Assembly: GCF_021390595.1 (NCBI RefSeq)
Contig: NZ_JAJEJR010000001.1
Span: 124,001 to 188,000, forward strand
DNA: 64,000 nucleotides
Direction of reading: 5' to 3'
DNA from: Paraburkholderia sp. HP33-1
GTDB taxonomy: Bacteria > Pseudomonadota > Gammaproteobacteria > Burkholderiales > Burkholderiaceae
Shown piece after piece: positions 1-9,473 of this stretch; the stretch's first letter is position 1; each line of letters starts with the position of its first letter. Position numbers and translations under genes: made by a program. The notes beneath the pieces were generated by a model that saw only the letters and a program-made list of their open reading frames with translations, had not been told where the DNA came from and searched no databases.

Positions 1-601
1 CCGCGCGCACCGCGTGCCGCGCGCTCGCGCGCAGATCCGCATGCGTGCCGTGTGACGCGGCCTTCAGGCGCCGTGTCGGCTCGGTTGCGAGCGGCAGCCG
101 CTGGCCCCGGATCAGATGCCGCAACGTGCGCCATTCGTCGGCGCTCAGCGTGTCGAAATCGCGATGACGTAGCCGCTCCTCCGCGCTGAACGTGAGCTGC
201 GCGTGAAGCTCGTGCTGTGCGGTTTCCTGCGGCACATTCAGATTCGGCGACGGCGGCATGCGCACCGCAAGCGCATCGGCGAGACGGTTGTTGCGCTTGG
301 GCGGCGGCAACCCGTCGCGCACTTTGGGCAGCAGCAGCGCGCGCAGCTTGCCTTCCCAATCAGGATCGCGCCAGAACAGATCGAATGCGGCATTGAAGAG
401 CTCGCGTTCGTCGGGCGCGGTGACGAGCAGCGCGGCAAGCGCGGCACGGACGTCATCGCGGTGGCCGAGGTCGATCCATTGCAGCGCGGCGAGCGCGTCG
501 ACCGCCTGCGCGGGCGACATCGGCAGGCCAGCGCCGCGCAGCACGCGTACGAAATGGACGACGTTGCGCGCGAGCATGGGCGCGGTGTGCTGGTTCGTCA
601 T
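1..601 (-). CDS. coxE: CoxE-like VWA-domain protein, N-terminal part (cut by window edge)
   Basis: An open minus-strand frame starts at an ATG whose complement is at 599-601 and stays open to base 1. The first 200 residues (beginning MTNQHTAPMLARNVVHFVRV) match the helical N-terminal region of CoxE-family proteins, which carry a C-terminal von Willebrand A domain with a MIDAS metal site; that part lies outside the window. CoxE works with the MoxR-type ATPase CoxD in maturing the Mo/Cu active site of CO dehydrogenase-type enzymes. The start follows the coxD stop by 11 bases, so the two are surely cotranscribed. The family call rests on the N-terminal half and the neighbours only. Confidence 0.8.
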   Translation of the reverse strand, partial: MTNQHTAPMLARNVVHFVRVLRGAGLPMSPAQAVDALAALQWIDLGHRDDVRAALAALLVTAPDERELFNAAFDLFWRDPDWEGKLRALLLPKVRDGLPPPKRNNRLADALAVRMPPSPNLNVPQETAQHELHAQLTFSAEERLRHRDFDTLSADEWRTLRHLIRGQRLPLATEPTRRLKAASHGTHADLRASARHAVRA

Positions 602-612
602 GCCGACGATCC

Positions 613-1494
613 TCACCGGGACAGACACTGCGCGATCTGCGTGGCGTCCACGCGCGCGAGATCGTCCTGATACTTGAGCAGCACACCGAGCGTGTTCTGC
701 ACGGATTGCGGATCGAGCTCGGTGACCGACAGCGCTTCGAGCGCGCGGCACCAGTCGATCGTTTCGGCGATGCCGGGCGCCTTGAACAGATCCATGCCGC
801 GCAGCCGATGCACGAAGTCGACCGCGCGCCGCTGCAATTGCGCCGACGTAAGTGGCGCGCGCGCGGCGACGATCTCGAGTTCGCGCTCGCGATCCGGATA
901 GCCGATCCATTGATACAGACAGCGGCGCTTCAACGCGTCATGCACTTCGCGCGTGCGGTTCGACGTCATGATGACGAGCGGCGGCTGCGTCGCGCGCACG
1001 GTGCCGTATTCGGGAATCGATACCTGGAAGTCCGAAAGCAGTTCCAGCAGGAATGCCTCGAACGGTTCGTCGGCGCGGTCGATCTCGTCGATCAGCAGCA
1101 CGCGCCGCGCGCCGGGATGGTGTTCGTCGGGCATGAGCGCCTGCAGCAGCGGACGCTTGAGCAGGAATTCGCCGCGATACAGCGTGTCGTTGTCGGGGCG
1201 CTCGCCGCTCGCTTCGGCAAGCCGCAGCGCCATGATCTGACGCGGGTAGTCCCATTCATAGAGCGCACTCGCGGTGTCGAGGCCCTCATAGCATTGCAGT
1301 CGCAGCAGCGTGGTGCCAAGCATGCCCGCCGCGGCTTTCGCGAGCTCGGTCTTGCCGACGCCCGGCTCGCCTTCGACGAACAGCGGCCGCTCCATGCGCA
1401 GCGCGAGATACAGCGCGGTCGCGAGTTCGCGGCTTGCGAAATAGCGCTGGGCGGCGAGTTGGGCAAGGGTGTCGTCGATCGAAGCCGGCTGCAT
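613..1494 (-). CDS. coxD: MoxR-family AAA+ ATPase, CoxD-like
   Basis: A 293-aa AAA+ ATPase of the MoxR family. Walker A is GEPGVGKT at about residues 42-49, Walker B is LLIDEID at 133-139, and a sensor-1-like MTSNRTRE follows. CoxD-type ATPases pair with VWA proteins (CoxE, next gene) and are needed to insert sulfur and copper into the active site of aerobic CO dehydrogenase. The frame is open further upstream to 1659, but the upstream residues are arginine-rich and unlike the family, so the ATG at 1494 (MQPASIDDTL) was chosen. It is fourth in the coxSLMDE cluster, separated from coxM by 171 bases. Confidence 0.88.
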   Translation of the reverse strand: MQPASIDDTLAQLAAQRYFASRELATALYLALRMERPLFVEGEPGVGKTELAKAAAGMLGTTLLRLQCYEGLDTASALYEWDYPRQIMALRLAEASGERPDNDTLYRGEFLLKRPLLQALMPDEHHPGARRVLLIDEIDRADEPFEAFLLELLSDFQVSIPEYGTVRATQPPLVIMTSNRTREVHDALKRRCLYQWIGYPDRERELEIVAARAPLTSAQLQRRAVDFVHRLRGMDLFKAPGIAETIDWCRALEALSVTELDPQSVQNTLGVLLKYQDDLARVDATQIAQCLSR

Positions 1495-1665
1495 GGTGGT
1501 CCTGAATCTGCGCGACAGGCCGTGGCGAAAGCCTGGCGCGAGGGAAGAATGGAACGGGCGCGAGGTCGACGTCAATCGCTCGCGCCAGCTCGCGAAACGA
1601 GCCAAGCCGGACTGCGCGCGCCGTGGCGTAAGCGCGCGGCAGACCGGACGATCTGCCAAGGATCG

Positions 1666-2463
1666 CTAAGTATTCGCCTTCGTGACCGCACGCGCGGCGA
1701 GCACCGGAATCAGATGCGCGCGATACGCGGCGCTCGCGTGCATGTCTTCGTTCAGCTCGTCGGGCGACACGCTCACCGCGCGTGCCGCCTCGGGCGTGAA
1801 GTTCGCCGACAGCGCGCTTTCGAGCCCGGGCTCGCGAAATACCGATGACGCCGCGCCCGTCACCGCGACCCGCACCCCGCTCGCGAACTTCGCGATGAAC
1901 ACGCCGACCAGCGCGAAGTGCGAGGCCGGATTGTTGAATTTCTCGTACGCGGCGCGCTCGGGCACCGGAAACTCGACGGCGACGATCAGCTCGTCGGGCG
2001 CGAGCGCGGTCTCGTACATGCCGACAAAGAAATCGCCCGACGTGATGCGCCGCCGGTCCGTGACGATCGTCGCATCGAGGCCCATGGCCGCGGCTGGATA
2101 GCACGCGGCCGGGTCGTTGTTCGCGAGCGAGCCGCCGATCGTGCCGAGCGCGCGCACCTGGCGATCGCCGATATTCCCGGCGAGGTCCGCGAGCGCGGGC
2201 AAGACGCGCCGCACGTCCGCGTGCTCGGCGACGTCCGCATGGCACACGGCCGCGCCGATCGTCACCGTGCTCGCGTCGACGGTGATCGACTTCAGCGCGG
2301 GAATGCGCGTCACGTCGATCAGCTGCGACGGTTGCGCGAGACGCAGGCGCATCGTCGGCAGAAGGCTCTGGCCGCCGGCGAGGAACTTCGCGTCGCTGTC
2401 GGCGGTGAGGGCTGCGGCGGCCGCTTGCGGATCCGTCGCGCGTTGATACTCGAATGAATACAT
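1666..2463 (-). CDS. coxM: FAD-binding subunit of a xanthine dehydrogenase/CO dehydrogenase-type enzyme (CoxM-like)
   Basis: A 265-aa medium subunit of a molybdenum hydroxylase. The FAD-binding signatures are AGGQS at 29-33 and TIGGSLANNDPAA at about 108-120, both typical of CoxM/XdhB-like flavoproteins. The subunit carries electrons from the two [2Fe-2S] clusters of the small subunit to an acceptor. It follows coxL by 28 bases. The true substrate (CO, nicotinate, an aldehyde or a purine) cannot be read from this subunit. Confidence 0.9.
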   Translation of the reverse strand: MYSFEYQRATDPQAAAAALTADSDAKFLAGGQSLLPTMRLRLAQPSQLIDVTRIPALKSITVDASTVTIGAAVCHADVAEHADVRRVLPALADLAGNIGDRQVRALGTIGGSLANNDPAACYPAAAMGLDATIVTDRRRITSGDFFVGMYETALAPDELIVAVEFPVPERAAYEKFNNPASHFALVGVFIAKFASGVRVAVTGAASSVFREPGLESALSANFTPEAARAVSVSPDELNEDMHASAAYRAHLIPVLAARAVTKANT

Positions 2464-2491
2464 GTCGAATGCTCCGCTCAGGATCGTTGGG

Positions 2492-4885
2492 TCAGGCTTG
2501 CTTCGCGGCCTGTTTCGCGGCTTGAATCGCGGACCACACGCGATGCGGCGTGGCCGGCATCTGCAGATCGGTCACGCCAAGCGGGGCCAGCGCGTCGATG
2601 ATCGCGTTGATCACGGCCGGCGGTGAGCCGATCGCGCCCGCCTCGCCGCAGCCTTTGACGCCGAGCGGATTGTGCGTGCACGGCGTGCCCTTCACGGTTT
2701 CGACCGTGAAGTCGGGCAGATCGGACGCATGCGGCATCGCGTAGTCCATGTAGGAGCCGGACAGCAGTTGGCCACTGTCGTTGTCGTACACGCAGCGCTC
2801 GAGTATCGCCTGGCCGATGCCTTGCGCGAGCCCGCCATGTACCTGACCTTCGACGATCATCGGATTGATCACGTTGCCGAAATCGTCGACTGCGGTGAAC
2901 TTCTGGATGCGGGACACGCCGGTGTCGGGATCGACTTCGATCTCGCAGATATACGCGCCCGACGGATAGGTGAAGTTGGTCGGATCGTAGAACGCGCTTT
3001 CTTCGAGTCCCGGTTCGAGCACATCGAGCGGATAGTTGTGCGGCACGTATGCGGCGAGCGAGATTTCCGCGAACGCCTTGGTGCGATCGGTCCCCGCAAC
3101 GCGGAACACGCCGTTCTTGAACTCGATATCTTCAGCCGACGCTTCCAGCAGATGCGCGGCGATTTTCTTCGCCTTTGCTTCGATCTTGTCGAGCGCCTTC
3201 GAGATGGCCGAGCCGCCGACCGCAATCGAACGCGAGCCATACGTGCCCATGCCGAACGCGATACGGCCGGTGTCGCCATGCACGACCTCGACGCTTTCAA
3301 GCGGAATGCCGAGCCGGTCCGCGACGACCTGCGCGAAGGTCGTCTCATGTCCCTGGCCGTGACTATGCGAGCCCGTGAACACGGTGACCGAACCGGTCGG
3401 ATGCACGCGGATCTGGCCGACTTCGAACAGGCCCGCGCGCGCGCCGAGCGCGCCCGCGATGTTCGACGGCGCGAGACCGCATGCCTCGATGTAGCACGAG
3501 TAGCCGAGGCCGCGTCGCTTGCCGTTTCGTTCGGACTCCTGCCGGCGCGCGGCGAAACCTGCGACGTCCGCGATGTCGAGTGCGCGTGACAGGATCGTGT
3601 TGTAGTCACCGGTGTCATAGGTGAGGCCGACCGGCGTCGCGTACGGGAACTGGGTGATGAAGTTGCGGCGGCGGATTTCCGCGGGGTCGAGCTTCATTTC
3701 GCGCGCCGCGGTTTCGACCAGACGCTCGACGACGAACGTCGCTTCCGGCCGGCCCGCACCGCGATACGCATCAACGGGAACGGTGTTGGTGAAGACCGCT
3801 TTCACTTCTGCGTAGATCGCGGGCGTCGCGTATTGCCCGGCGAGCAGCGTCGCGTACAGGATCGTCGGCACGCTCGACGCGAACGTCGACAGATACGCGC
3901 CCATGTTCGCGATCGTATGCACGCGCATCGCGAGGAACTTGCCGTCGGCATCCATCGCGAGTTCGGCTTTCGTCACGTGGTCGCGGCCGTGCGCGTCGGA
4001 GAGAAATGCTTCGGAGCGCTCGGCCGTCCACTTGACCGGCCGGCCGATCTTCTTCGATGCCCACGTGAGCGCAACGTCTTCCGCGTACAGAAAGATTTTC
4101 GAGCCGAAGCCGCCGCCGACGTCCGGCGCGATCACGCGCAGCTTCGATTCCGGCAGCGACAGCACGAACGCGGCCATCAGCAGCCGCTCTACATGCGGAT
4201 TCTGATTCGCGACATACAGCGTGTAGCTGTCGTCCTGCGCCGAAAAGCTCGCATTGACCGCGCGCGGTTCGATCGCATTCGGCACGAGGCGGTTGTTGAC
4301 GATGTCGAGCGTGGTCACGTGTGCGGCTTTCGCGAACGCGGCATCGGTCGCGGCCTTGTCGCCGTGGCCCCAGTTGTAGCAGACGTTGTCGGGCACTTCG
4401 TCGTGCACGGCCGCCTGACCCGGATCGGCCGCATGCGCGGTATCGACGACGGCCGGCAGTACGTCGTAATCAACGTTGATCAGTTCGGCCGCATCTTTCG
4501 CGGCGTTGATCGATTCGGCGATCACGAGCGCGACCTGGTCGCCCACGTGCCGCGCTTTCGTATGCGCGATCACGGGATGCGGCGGTTCGTTCATCGGCTT
4601 GCCGTCGATGCTGTGGATCAGCCAGCCGCACGGCAGTCCGCCGACGTTCTCGGCGGCGAGATCCGCGCCGGTGAAGATCGCGACGACGCCTGGCGACTGT
4701 TTGGCCGCGCTCGTGTCGATGCTCTTGATCTTCGCGTGCGCATACGGCGAGCGCAGGAACACCGCGTAGGTTTGCTGCGGCAGCACGATGTCGTCGGTGT
4801 ACTGGCCTTTGCCGGTCAGGAAGCGATAGTCTTCCTTGCGTTCGACAGCGGCGCCGATCAGGCTCGGGGTATCGGGTGCGTTCAT
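2492..4885 (-). CDS. coxL: Molybdopterin-binding large subunit, CoxL-like with form II-type active-site motif
   Basis: A 797-aa large subunit of the xanthine oxidase superfamily, holding the molybdenum-cytosine dinucleotide cofactor. It has DVGGGFGSK at about 255-263 and the active-site loop AYRGAGR at 373-379. Form I CO dehydrogenases carry AYxCSFR with a copper-binding Cys; this protein has the form II-type motif, so CO oxidation is doubtful and another oxidation (aldehyde or heterocycle) is possible. The frame extends to 4906, but the ATG at 4885 ([10 protein letters not shown]) has a GAGGAG ribosome site just upstream and fits the family N-terminus. It follows coxS by 10 bases. Confidence 0.9.
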   Translation of the reverse strand: MNAPDTPSLIGAAVERKEDYRFLTGKGQYTDDIVLPQQTYAVFLRSPYAHAKIKSIDTSAAKQSPGVVAIFTGADLAAENVGGLPCGWLIHSIDGKPMNEPPHPVIAHTKARHVGDQVALVIAESINAAKDAAELINVDYDVLPAVVDTAHAADPGQAAVHDEVPDNVCYNWGHGDKAATDAAFAKAAHVTTLDIVNNRLVPNAIEPRAVNASFSAQDDSYTLYVANQNPHVERLLMAAFVLSLPESKLRVIAPDVGGGFGSKIFLYAEDVALTWASKKIGRPVKWTAERSEAFLSDAHGRDHVTKAELAMDADGKFLAMRVHTIANMGAYLSTFASSVPTILYATLLAGQYATPAIYAEVKAVFTNTVPVDAYRGAGRPEATFVVERLVETAAREMKLDPAEIRRRNFITQFPYATPVGLTYDTGDYNTILSRALDIADVAGFAARRQESERNGKRRGLGYSCYIEACGLAPSNIAGALGARAGLFEVGQIRVHPTGSVTVFTGSHSHGQGHETTFAQVVADRLGIPLESVEVVHGDTGRIAFGMGTYGSRSIAVGGSAISKALDKIEAKAKKIAAHLLEASAEDIEFKNGVFRVAGTDRTKAFAEISLAAYVPHNYPLDVLEPGLEESAFYDPTNFTYPSGAYICEIEVDPDTGVSRIQKFTAVDDFGNVINPMIVEGQVHGGLAQGIGQAILERCVYDNDSGQLLSGSYMDYAMPHASDLPDFTVETVKGTPCTHNPLGVKGCGEAGAIGSPPAVINAIIDALAPLGVTDLQMPATPHRVWSAIQAAKQAAKQA

Positions 4886-4895
4886 CGTCGGCTCC

Positions 4896-5405
4896 TCAGG
4901 CGGCATTCGCGCCGGCAGTTGCGCTTGATGCAGCGGACGACTTCATGCCCGCGGCGCCTTCGAGCACGGCCTTGACGATGTTGTGATAGCCCGTACAGCG
5001 GCACAGATTGCCGTCGAGCTGTTCGCGCACGTCGTCGCCGGTCAGATCGGGTTGACGCTGTACCAGCGCCACCGCGCTCATCACCATGCCCGGCGTGCAG
5101 AAGCCGCATTGCAGACCGTGGCAGTGCTTGAACGCGGCCTGCATCGGATGCAGCGCGCCGTTGTGCGTGAGCCCTTCGATAGTCGTGACGTCCGCGCCAT
5201 CGGCTTGCACGGCGAGGATGTTGCAGGACTTGATCGCGCGGCCGTTCAGCTGCACGGTGCAGGCACCGCATTGCGCCGTATCGCAGCCGACGTGGGTGCC
5301 GGTCAGACGGAGTTGATCGCGCAGGAACTGGACAAGCAGGGTGCCAGGGTCGACTGTGGCGCTCACGGGTGCGCCATTGACCGTCAGACTAATGCTGATC
5401 GCCAT
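4896..5405 (-). CDS. coxS: [2Fe-2S] small subunit, CoxS-like
   Basis: A 169-aa iron-sulfur subunit. The plant-type ferredoxin cluster ligands are Cys41, Cys46, Cys49 and Cys61 (CDTAQCGAC), and the C-terminal all-alpha domain has Cys100, Cys103, Cys135 and Cys137 (CGFC and CRC). It transfers electrons from the Mo site in CoxL to FAD in CoxM. It is the first gene of the cluster, so the promoter should lie in the 416-base gap upstream. The C-terminal tail, rich in Ala, is slightly longer than in most family members. Confidence 0.92.
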   Translation of the reverse strand: MAISISLTVNGAPVSATVDPGTLLVQFLRDQLRLTGTHVGCDTAQCGACTVQLNGRAIKSCNILAVQADGADVTTIEGLTHNGALHPMQAAFKHCHGLQCGFCTPGMVMSAVALVQRQPDLTGDDVREQLDGNLCRCTGYHNIVKAVLEGAAGMKSSAASSATAGANAA

Positions 5406-5821
5406 GAAGCTGTCTCCTTTGTCGGTCGGGTTCAGCGCTTCGGCGTATCGATCCCCGCCTCGGCGCAGACCACGATCCCATGCAAGATAGTTGCTGTGGG
5501 TGAGACCGGACCTGTGATTTTTGTTGCCCCTGCTTTGCTTCGACTGCGTTCTGACTGCGATTCGCGAGGTCCGATGAGGGTGCTGCGGGTTTTACAGATC
5601 TGCCGAAAAGTAAAGCACAAATCGCGCGGGCGCGCTATGAGGGGAAGTGTGTTCGGCGCGTGCGAGCGCACCAACCGGAACAGGGCGGCCACGGAAGGGA
5701 ACGCCGGAAGGACATGCGCCCCGTCTGCAGGGCATGACGGAGCGCATCGATAGATCAGCGGAAAGCGAGGCCTGGCTCGCGAGCATTCAGCGCGGCGGGT
5801 TGGCCTCGTTGAATCGGCGCA
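5406..5821. other. Intergenic region upstream of coxS
   Basis: A 416-base gap between the permease stop and the coxS start, both on the minus strand. It must hold the cox promoter. I see no convincing -35/-10 pair, riboswitch or terminator, and the short open frames on both strands have no recognisable protein features. Confidence 0.5.
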
Positions 5822-7213
5822 TTACTTTGCCAGTTTCGAATGACGGCGCGAGTAGCCGAAATAGATGACCATGCCGATCAGCAGCCAGATCACGAATGCG
5901 GCCCACGTGATGCCTTGCAGGTTCAGCATCAGGAACAGGCACGATGCAACCGCGAGCACCGGCACGACCGGCACGCCCGGGCAACGGAATGCGCGCGGCA
6001 GCTCGGGGTGCGTCTTGCGCAGCACGAGCACCGCGATCGACACCATCGAGAACGCCGCGAGCGTGCCGATATTGATCAGTTCAGCCAACACATTGAGCGG
6101 CACCAGCGCGCCGATCAGACCGAAGAAGATACCGACGAGCCACGTCGTGAAGAACGGTGTCGCGAAGCGCGGATGCACTTTCGACAGCTTCGCGGGCAGC
6201 AGGCCGTCGCGCGACATCGCGAAGATCACACGGGTCTGCCCGTAGGCCATGACGAGAATCACGGTCAGCATGCCGAGCACGGCGCCGAGATCGATGAAGC
6301 CCGCGACCCAGTTCTGCCCCGCGAGCTGCAGCGCGTACGACACCGGGTGCGAAATACCCATGAACTTCTCCGACGGCACGATGCCGGTGACGACCGCGGC
6401 CACTGCCACATACAGCACCGCGCACACGCCGAGCGACGCGATGATGCCGATCGGCAGATCGCGCTTCGGATTCTTCACTTCTTCCGCAGCCGACGATACC
6501 GAGTCGAAGCCGATGAACGCGAAGAACATCACCGCGGCTGCGCCGAACACGCCGCTCCAGCCGTGCGGCATGAACGGGTGCCAGTTGGCCGGGGTGACGT
6601 GAAACACGCCGACAGCGATCACCAGCAGCACGACGACCACCTTGATCGCGACCATGATGTTGTTGATCCGGGCGGACTCGCGCACGCCGAACGACAGCAG
6701 CGCGGTGATCGCCATCATCACGAGGAAAGCGGGCAGGTTGAACAGCGTTTCCTGTCCGGGGATCGCGCCGGGGGCCGCGCTCAGCGCGATCGGCAGCGAC
6801 ACGCCGAAGCCCGACAGCAGCGACTGCAAATAGCCGGACCAGCCGACCGACACTGCCGAGGTCGCGAGTCCGTACTCGAGCATCAGGTCCCAGCCGATGA
6901 TCCACGCGGCCAGTTCGCCGAGCGTCGCGTACGAGTACGTGTAGATCGAACCGGCGACCGGAATCGTCGACGCGAATTCCGCGTAGGCGAGCGCGGCGAA
7001 GCCGCAGGCGATCGCCGCGATCACGAACGAGACCATCAGTGCGGGGCCTGCCTGCACGGCGCCCGTGCCGGTCAGCACGAAGATGCCGGTGCCGATGATG
7101 GCGCCGACGCCGAGGAAAGTGAGGTCGAGTGCGCCGAGCGCCTTTTTCAGGCCGGCAGTCTGAGCGCTCGCTGCGAGCATGTGCTCGACGCTCTTTTTGC
7201 GAAATAGGGACAT
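5822..7213 (-). CDS. APC-family amino acid permease
   Basis: A 463-aa integral membrane protein with about 12 hydrophobic segments. It opens with the conserved first transmembrane motif GVGAIIGTGIFVLTG of amino acid/polyamine/organocation permeases, and has the EEVKNPKRDLP loop typical of the cationic amino acid transporter (CAT/YfnA-like) branch. It imports amino acids by proton symport or exchange; the substrate is not determinable here. The frame is open to 7324, but the ATG at 7213 (MSLFRKKSVE) starts the conserved cytoplasmic tail, so it was chosen. The gene stands alone. Confidence 0.9.
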   Translation of the reverse strand: MSLFRKKSVEHMLAASAQTAGLKKALGALDLTFLGVGAIIGTGIFVLTGTGAVQAGPALMVSFVIAAIACGFAALAYAEFASTIPVAGSIYTYSYATLGELAAWIIGWDLMLEYGLATSAVSVGWSGYLQSLLSGFGVSLPIALSAAPGAIPGQETLFNLPAFLVMMAITALLSFGVRESARINNIMVAIKVVVVLLVIAVGVFHVTPANWHPFMPHGWSGVFGAAAVMFFAFIGFDSVSSAAEEVKNPKRDLPIGIIASLGVCAVLYVAVAAVVTGIVPSEKFMGISHPVSYALQLAGQNWVAGFIDLGAVLGMLTVILVMAYGQTRVIFAMSRDGLLPAKLSKVHPRFATPFFTTWLVGIFFGLIGALVPLNVLAELINIGTLAAFSMVSIAVLVLRKTHPELPRAFRCPGVPVVPVLAVASCLFLMLNLQGITWAAFVIWLLIGMVIYFGYSRRHSKLAK

Positions 7214-7492
7214 TGGCGTGGGTCTCCAGTAGTGCACGCGTGTTGCGCGCCGAATGTCGGGAAAACCCGTAATTCTAGCGGATGCATGCGGGCGACCCGG
7301 TTCGCTGCGCCGTTTTTTTGGCATGGGCGACGGGCGGAAACTCCCGCCAGGAGGCGGTTTCGGGGTGGTCTTGCGGTATCGGGAGCAGAGTTGTGGTGAA
7401 GCTTTTGCTGGATAAGCAATATATGCGGAGGGACTTTCTCTGTTTGCGCCGTTGCCGCGTGGCGCAACGCCGCGCGTGCGGCGCCTGCTTGC

Positions 7493-8149
7493 CTAGCCCG
7501 CCATCGCGGGATTCAGATCGACGAGGCGGTTGCTCATCACATAGAACGTGAGTTCAGCGTTGTTGCGCAGCTTCATCTTGTCGAGCAGCCGCGTGCGGTA
7601 CACGCTGACCGTCTTCACCGACAGCGACAGCGTCGCCGCGATATCGGTGAGCCGTTTGCCCGACGCGAGCATGCACAGCGTCTGGTATTCGCGATCGGAC
7701 AGCTTTTCGTGCGGCAGTTGTTCGCCGTCGAACGAGACGTAGTCGGCGAGCGCCTCGGCCATCTCGGGGCTCACGTACTTGCGGCCCGCCGCGACCTGCT
7801 GGATCGCACCGATCATCTGCGCGGCGTCGACCGTCTTCGACAGATAGCCGGACGCGCCGGCTTTCAGCGCACGCACCGCGTACTGATCCTCGCGGTACAT
7901 CGAGAACATCAGTACCGCGACGCGCGGCGCCTTGCGCTTCAGGCGCTTGAGCACCTCGACCCCGTTCATGTCGGGCAGCGAGATGTCGAGAAGCACCACG
8001 TCGAAGCTCTGATGGACGACCGCGTCGAGCGCTGCGGAACCGCTTTGCGCCTCGGCGACTTCGCGCGCGATACCGCGATCGAGCAGCAGTTGGCGAACGC
8101 CCTGGCGGACCACCGCGTGATCTTCGACGATCAGGATGCGCAGGCTCAT
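7493..8149 (-). CDS. LuxR/NarL-family response regulator
   Basis: A 218-aa two-component response regulator. The receiver domain (about 1-120) has acidic residues at 9-10, the phospho-acceptor Asp55 in VVLLDISLPD and Lys105 in GYLSK. A C-terminal LuxR-type helix-turn-helix follows (LSDREYQTLCMLASGKRLTDIA to about 205). It is translated 10 bases after the histidine kinase gene, so they form one operon. Targets are unknown; no gene in this window is clearly regulated by it. Confidence 0.93.
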   Translation of the reverse strand: MSLRILIVEDHAVVRQGVRQLLLDRGIAREVAEAQSGSAALDAVVHQSFDVVLLDISLPDMNGVEVLKRLKRKAPRVAVLMFSMYREDQYAVRALKAGASGYLSKTVDAAQMIGAIQQVAAGRKYVSPEMAEALADYVSFDGEQLPHEKLSDREYQTLCMLASGKRLTDIAATLSLSVKTVSVYRTRLLDKMKLRNNAELTFYVMSNRLVDLNPAMAG

Positions 8150-8159
8150 GGTCGCGGGC

Positions 8160-9047
8160 TCACGATTGCAGTGCGCGCCGGGCGGTGCGCGGCGCGGCGG
8201 TGTCGGCGAGCAGCGCGTGCCAGGCGAAGCGGGCCTGGATCAGGGTGCCGCGCGGGGCAATGGCGCCGGTGCTGCCATCGCTGCTGCCCTCGCCATGTCC
8301 GATGCCCGCGCGTCTCGCGCTGACCCGCAGCGCGCCGTCGAACGCGGTGCAGCGCGCCTGCATGCCGGTGAGGCCGAAATGGCCATTTGCCTGATTCTCG
8401 CCACCGAGTTCGCGCGCGCCGCGTGGCAGGCCGATACCGTCGTCGCTGACGAAGAGCTTCAGATGACGCGCTCCGGTTTCGAGGCGCACGTCGGCGCACG
8501 TCGCATGGGCATGCTTCGCGACGTTGTTGAGCGCTTCCTGCGCGACGCGGAACAAGGCGAGCGCCGCATCGGCGGGCAGACGCGCGAGCCGCGCGTCGTC
8601 GGAGCAGGTGAAGGTGGTGCGCAAGTCGGTGCGCGCGGCGAAGTCGCGGATCCAGCCTTGCAGCGCCCCGGCGACGCCGCTCTCGAACGACGGCGCGTGC
8701 AGCTGCGCGACGGCTTCGCGGCTCGCTGCGCACACGGCGTCGAGCGAACGGTTCGCGACCGCGAGCGCGGCTGCGCATTGCGGCGGCGCGTCGGCGGGCA
8801 GCCAGGTTTCGATGCCGGCGAGCGCGAAGCGCGTCGCGGTCAGCTCGGCGCCGACGCCGTCGTGCAGCTCGCGCGCGACGTGACGGCGCACGCTCTCCTG
8901 TGCGTCGACCAGTTCGGCCGACAGCTCGCGCACCCGCGCACGCAACCGTTCGATCTCGCGCGCGGCGAGCGACGGCATGTCGACGCCATCACGCTGCGCT
9001 GACGAGGCCGGCGGAGCGTTGAACGGGACGGCAGTCGACGTATCCAT
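8160..9047 (-). CDS. Soluble sensor histidine kinase (HisKA_3/HATPase)
   Basis: A 295-aa NarX/UhpB-type kinase. A short coiled-coil region (about 25-55) leads into the dimerisation/phosphoacceptor motif RHVARELHDGVG with His62, followed by an N-box near NVAKHAHATCADVRL and the G-box DDGIGLP. There is no transmembrane segment and no recognisable sensor domain, so input must come from a partner protein or an intracellular cue. The ATG at 9047 has a GAGAGGGAAA ribosome site; the longer frame to 9092 does not. It forms an operon with the response regulator downstream. Confidence 0.9.
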   Translation of the reverse strand: MDTSTAVPFNAPPASSAQRDGVDMPSLAAREIERLRARVRELSAELVDAQESVRRHVARELHDGVGAELTATRFALAGIETWLPADAPPQCAAALAVANRSLDAVCAASREAVAQLHAPSFESGVAGALQGWIRDFAARTDLRTTFTCSDDARLARLPADAALALFRVAQEALNNVAKHAHATCADVRLETGARHLKLFVSDDGIGLPRGARELGGENQANGHFGLTGMQARCTAFDGALRVSARRAGIGHGEGSSDGSTGAIAPRGTLIQARFAWHALLADTAAPRTARRALQS

Positions 9048-9404
9048 AAATTTCCCTCTCAGGAAGTGGAGCGGACAGCGAAGCGGGCGCACTCAGGCGG
9101 CACAAAAAGCTTGCGAATCACGAGGCATCGCACCTCGCCATCGGGCAACCTGCGCGACGGGCGAAACACGACGGCCTGACGTAACGAAATTTACATTCAG
9201 TAACAAATCAGGCCGACCACATTGGGGGCTTGAATTCGTCTGATCTCGCGGCGCGATGATATCTTAAAAAAAAGAAAAATGCAGTCGTACCAAGGGTTAG
9301 CGCAGAGTTTTCATAGATTACTTGATGTGCTGTGCATGCTTGTCCTGTCAGAGGAATTCCGACAGCGAAGGTGATGTAACGGGTTCCAATTTGTAACGGA
9401 CAAC
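9048..9404. other. Intergenic region upstream of the histidine kinase
   Basis: About 360 bases between the kinase start and the fpr terminator, with a noticeably AT-rich part around 9255-9400. It should hold the promoter of the kinase/regulator operon. No gene or hairpin was recognised. Confidence 0.45.
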
Positions 9405-9430
9405 AAAAAAGGAGCCCGGAGGCTCCTTTT
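9405..9430 (-). terminator. Rho-independent terminator of fpr
   Basis: Read on the minus strand, AAGGAGCC, a 4-base loop and GGCTCCTT are followed by a run of T. It begins 43 bases after the fpr stop codon. The A-run on the other side would let it work in both directions. Confidence 0.9.
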
Positions 9431-9473
9431 CGTGGAATTCGCGGCGCGCGGGCCGCGAACTGGGGATGGCGGC

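Noticed and set aside
706..1848. Long plus-strand open frame opposite coxD and coxM
   Set aside because: Arg/Ala-rich low-quality protein with no motif; it lies antisense to two clear genes and is a by-product of high GC.
5840..7207. 455-aa plus-strand frame opposite the amino acid permease
   Set aside because: The composition (His/Arg/Asp repeats) is that of a reverse-strand shadow; the permease on the other strand is unmistakable.
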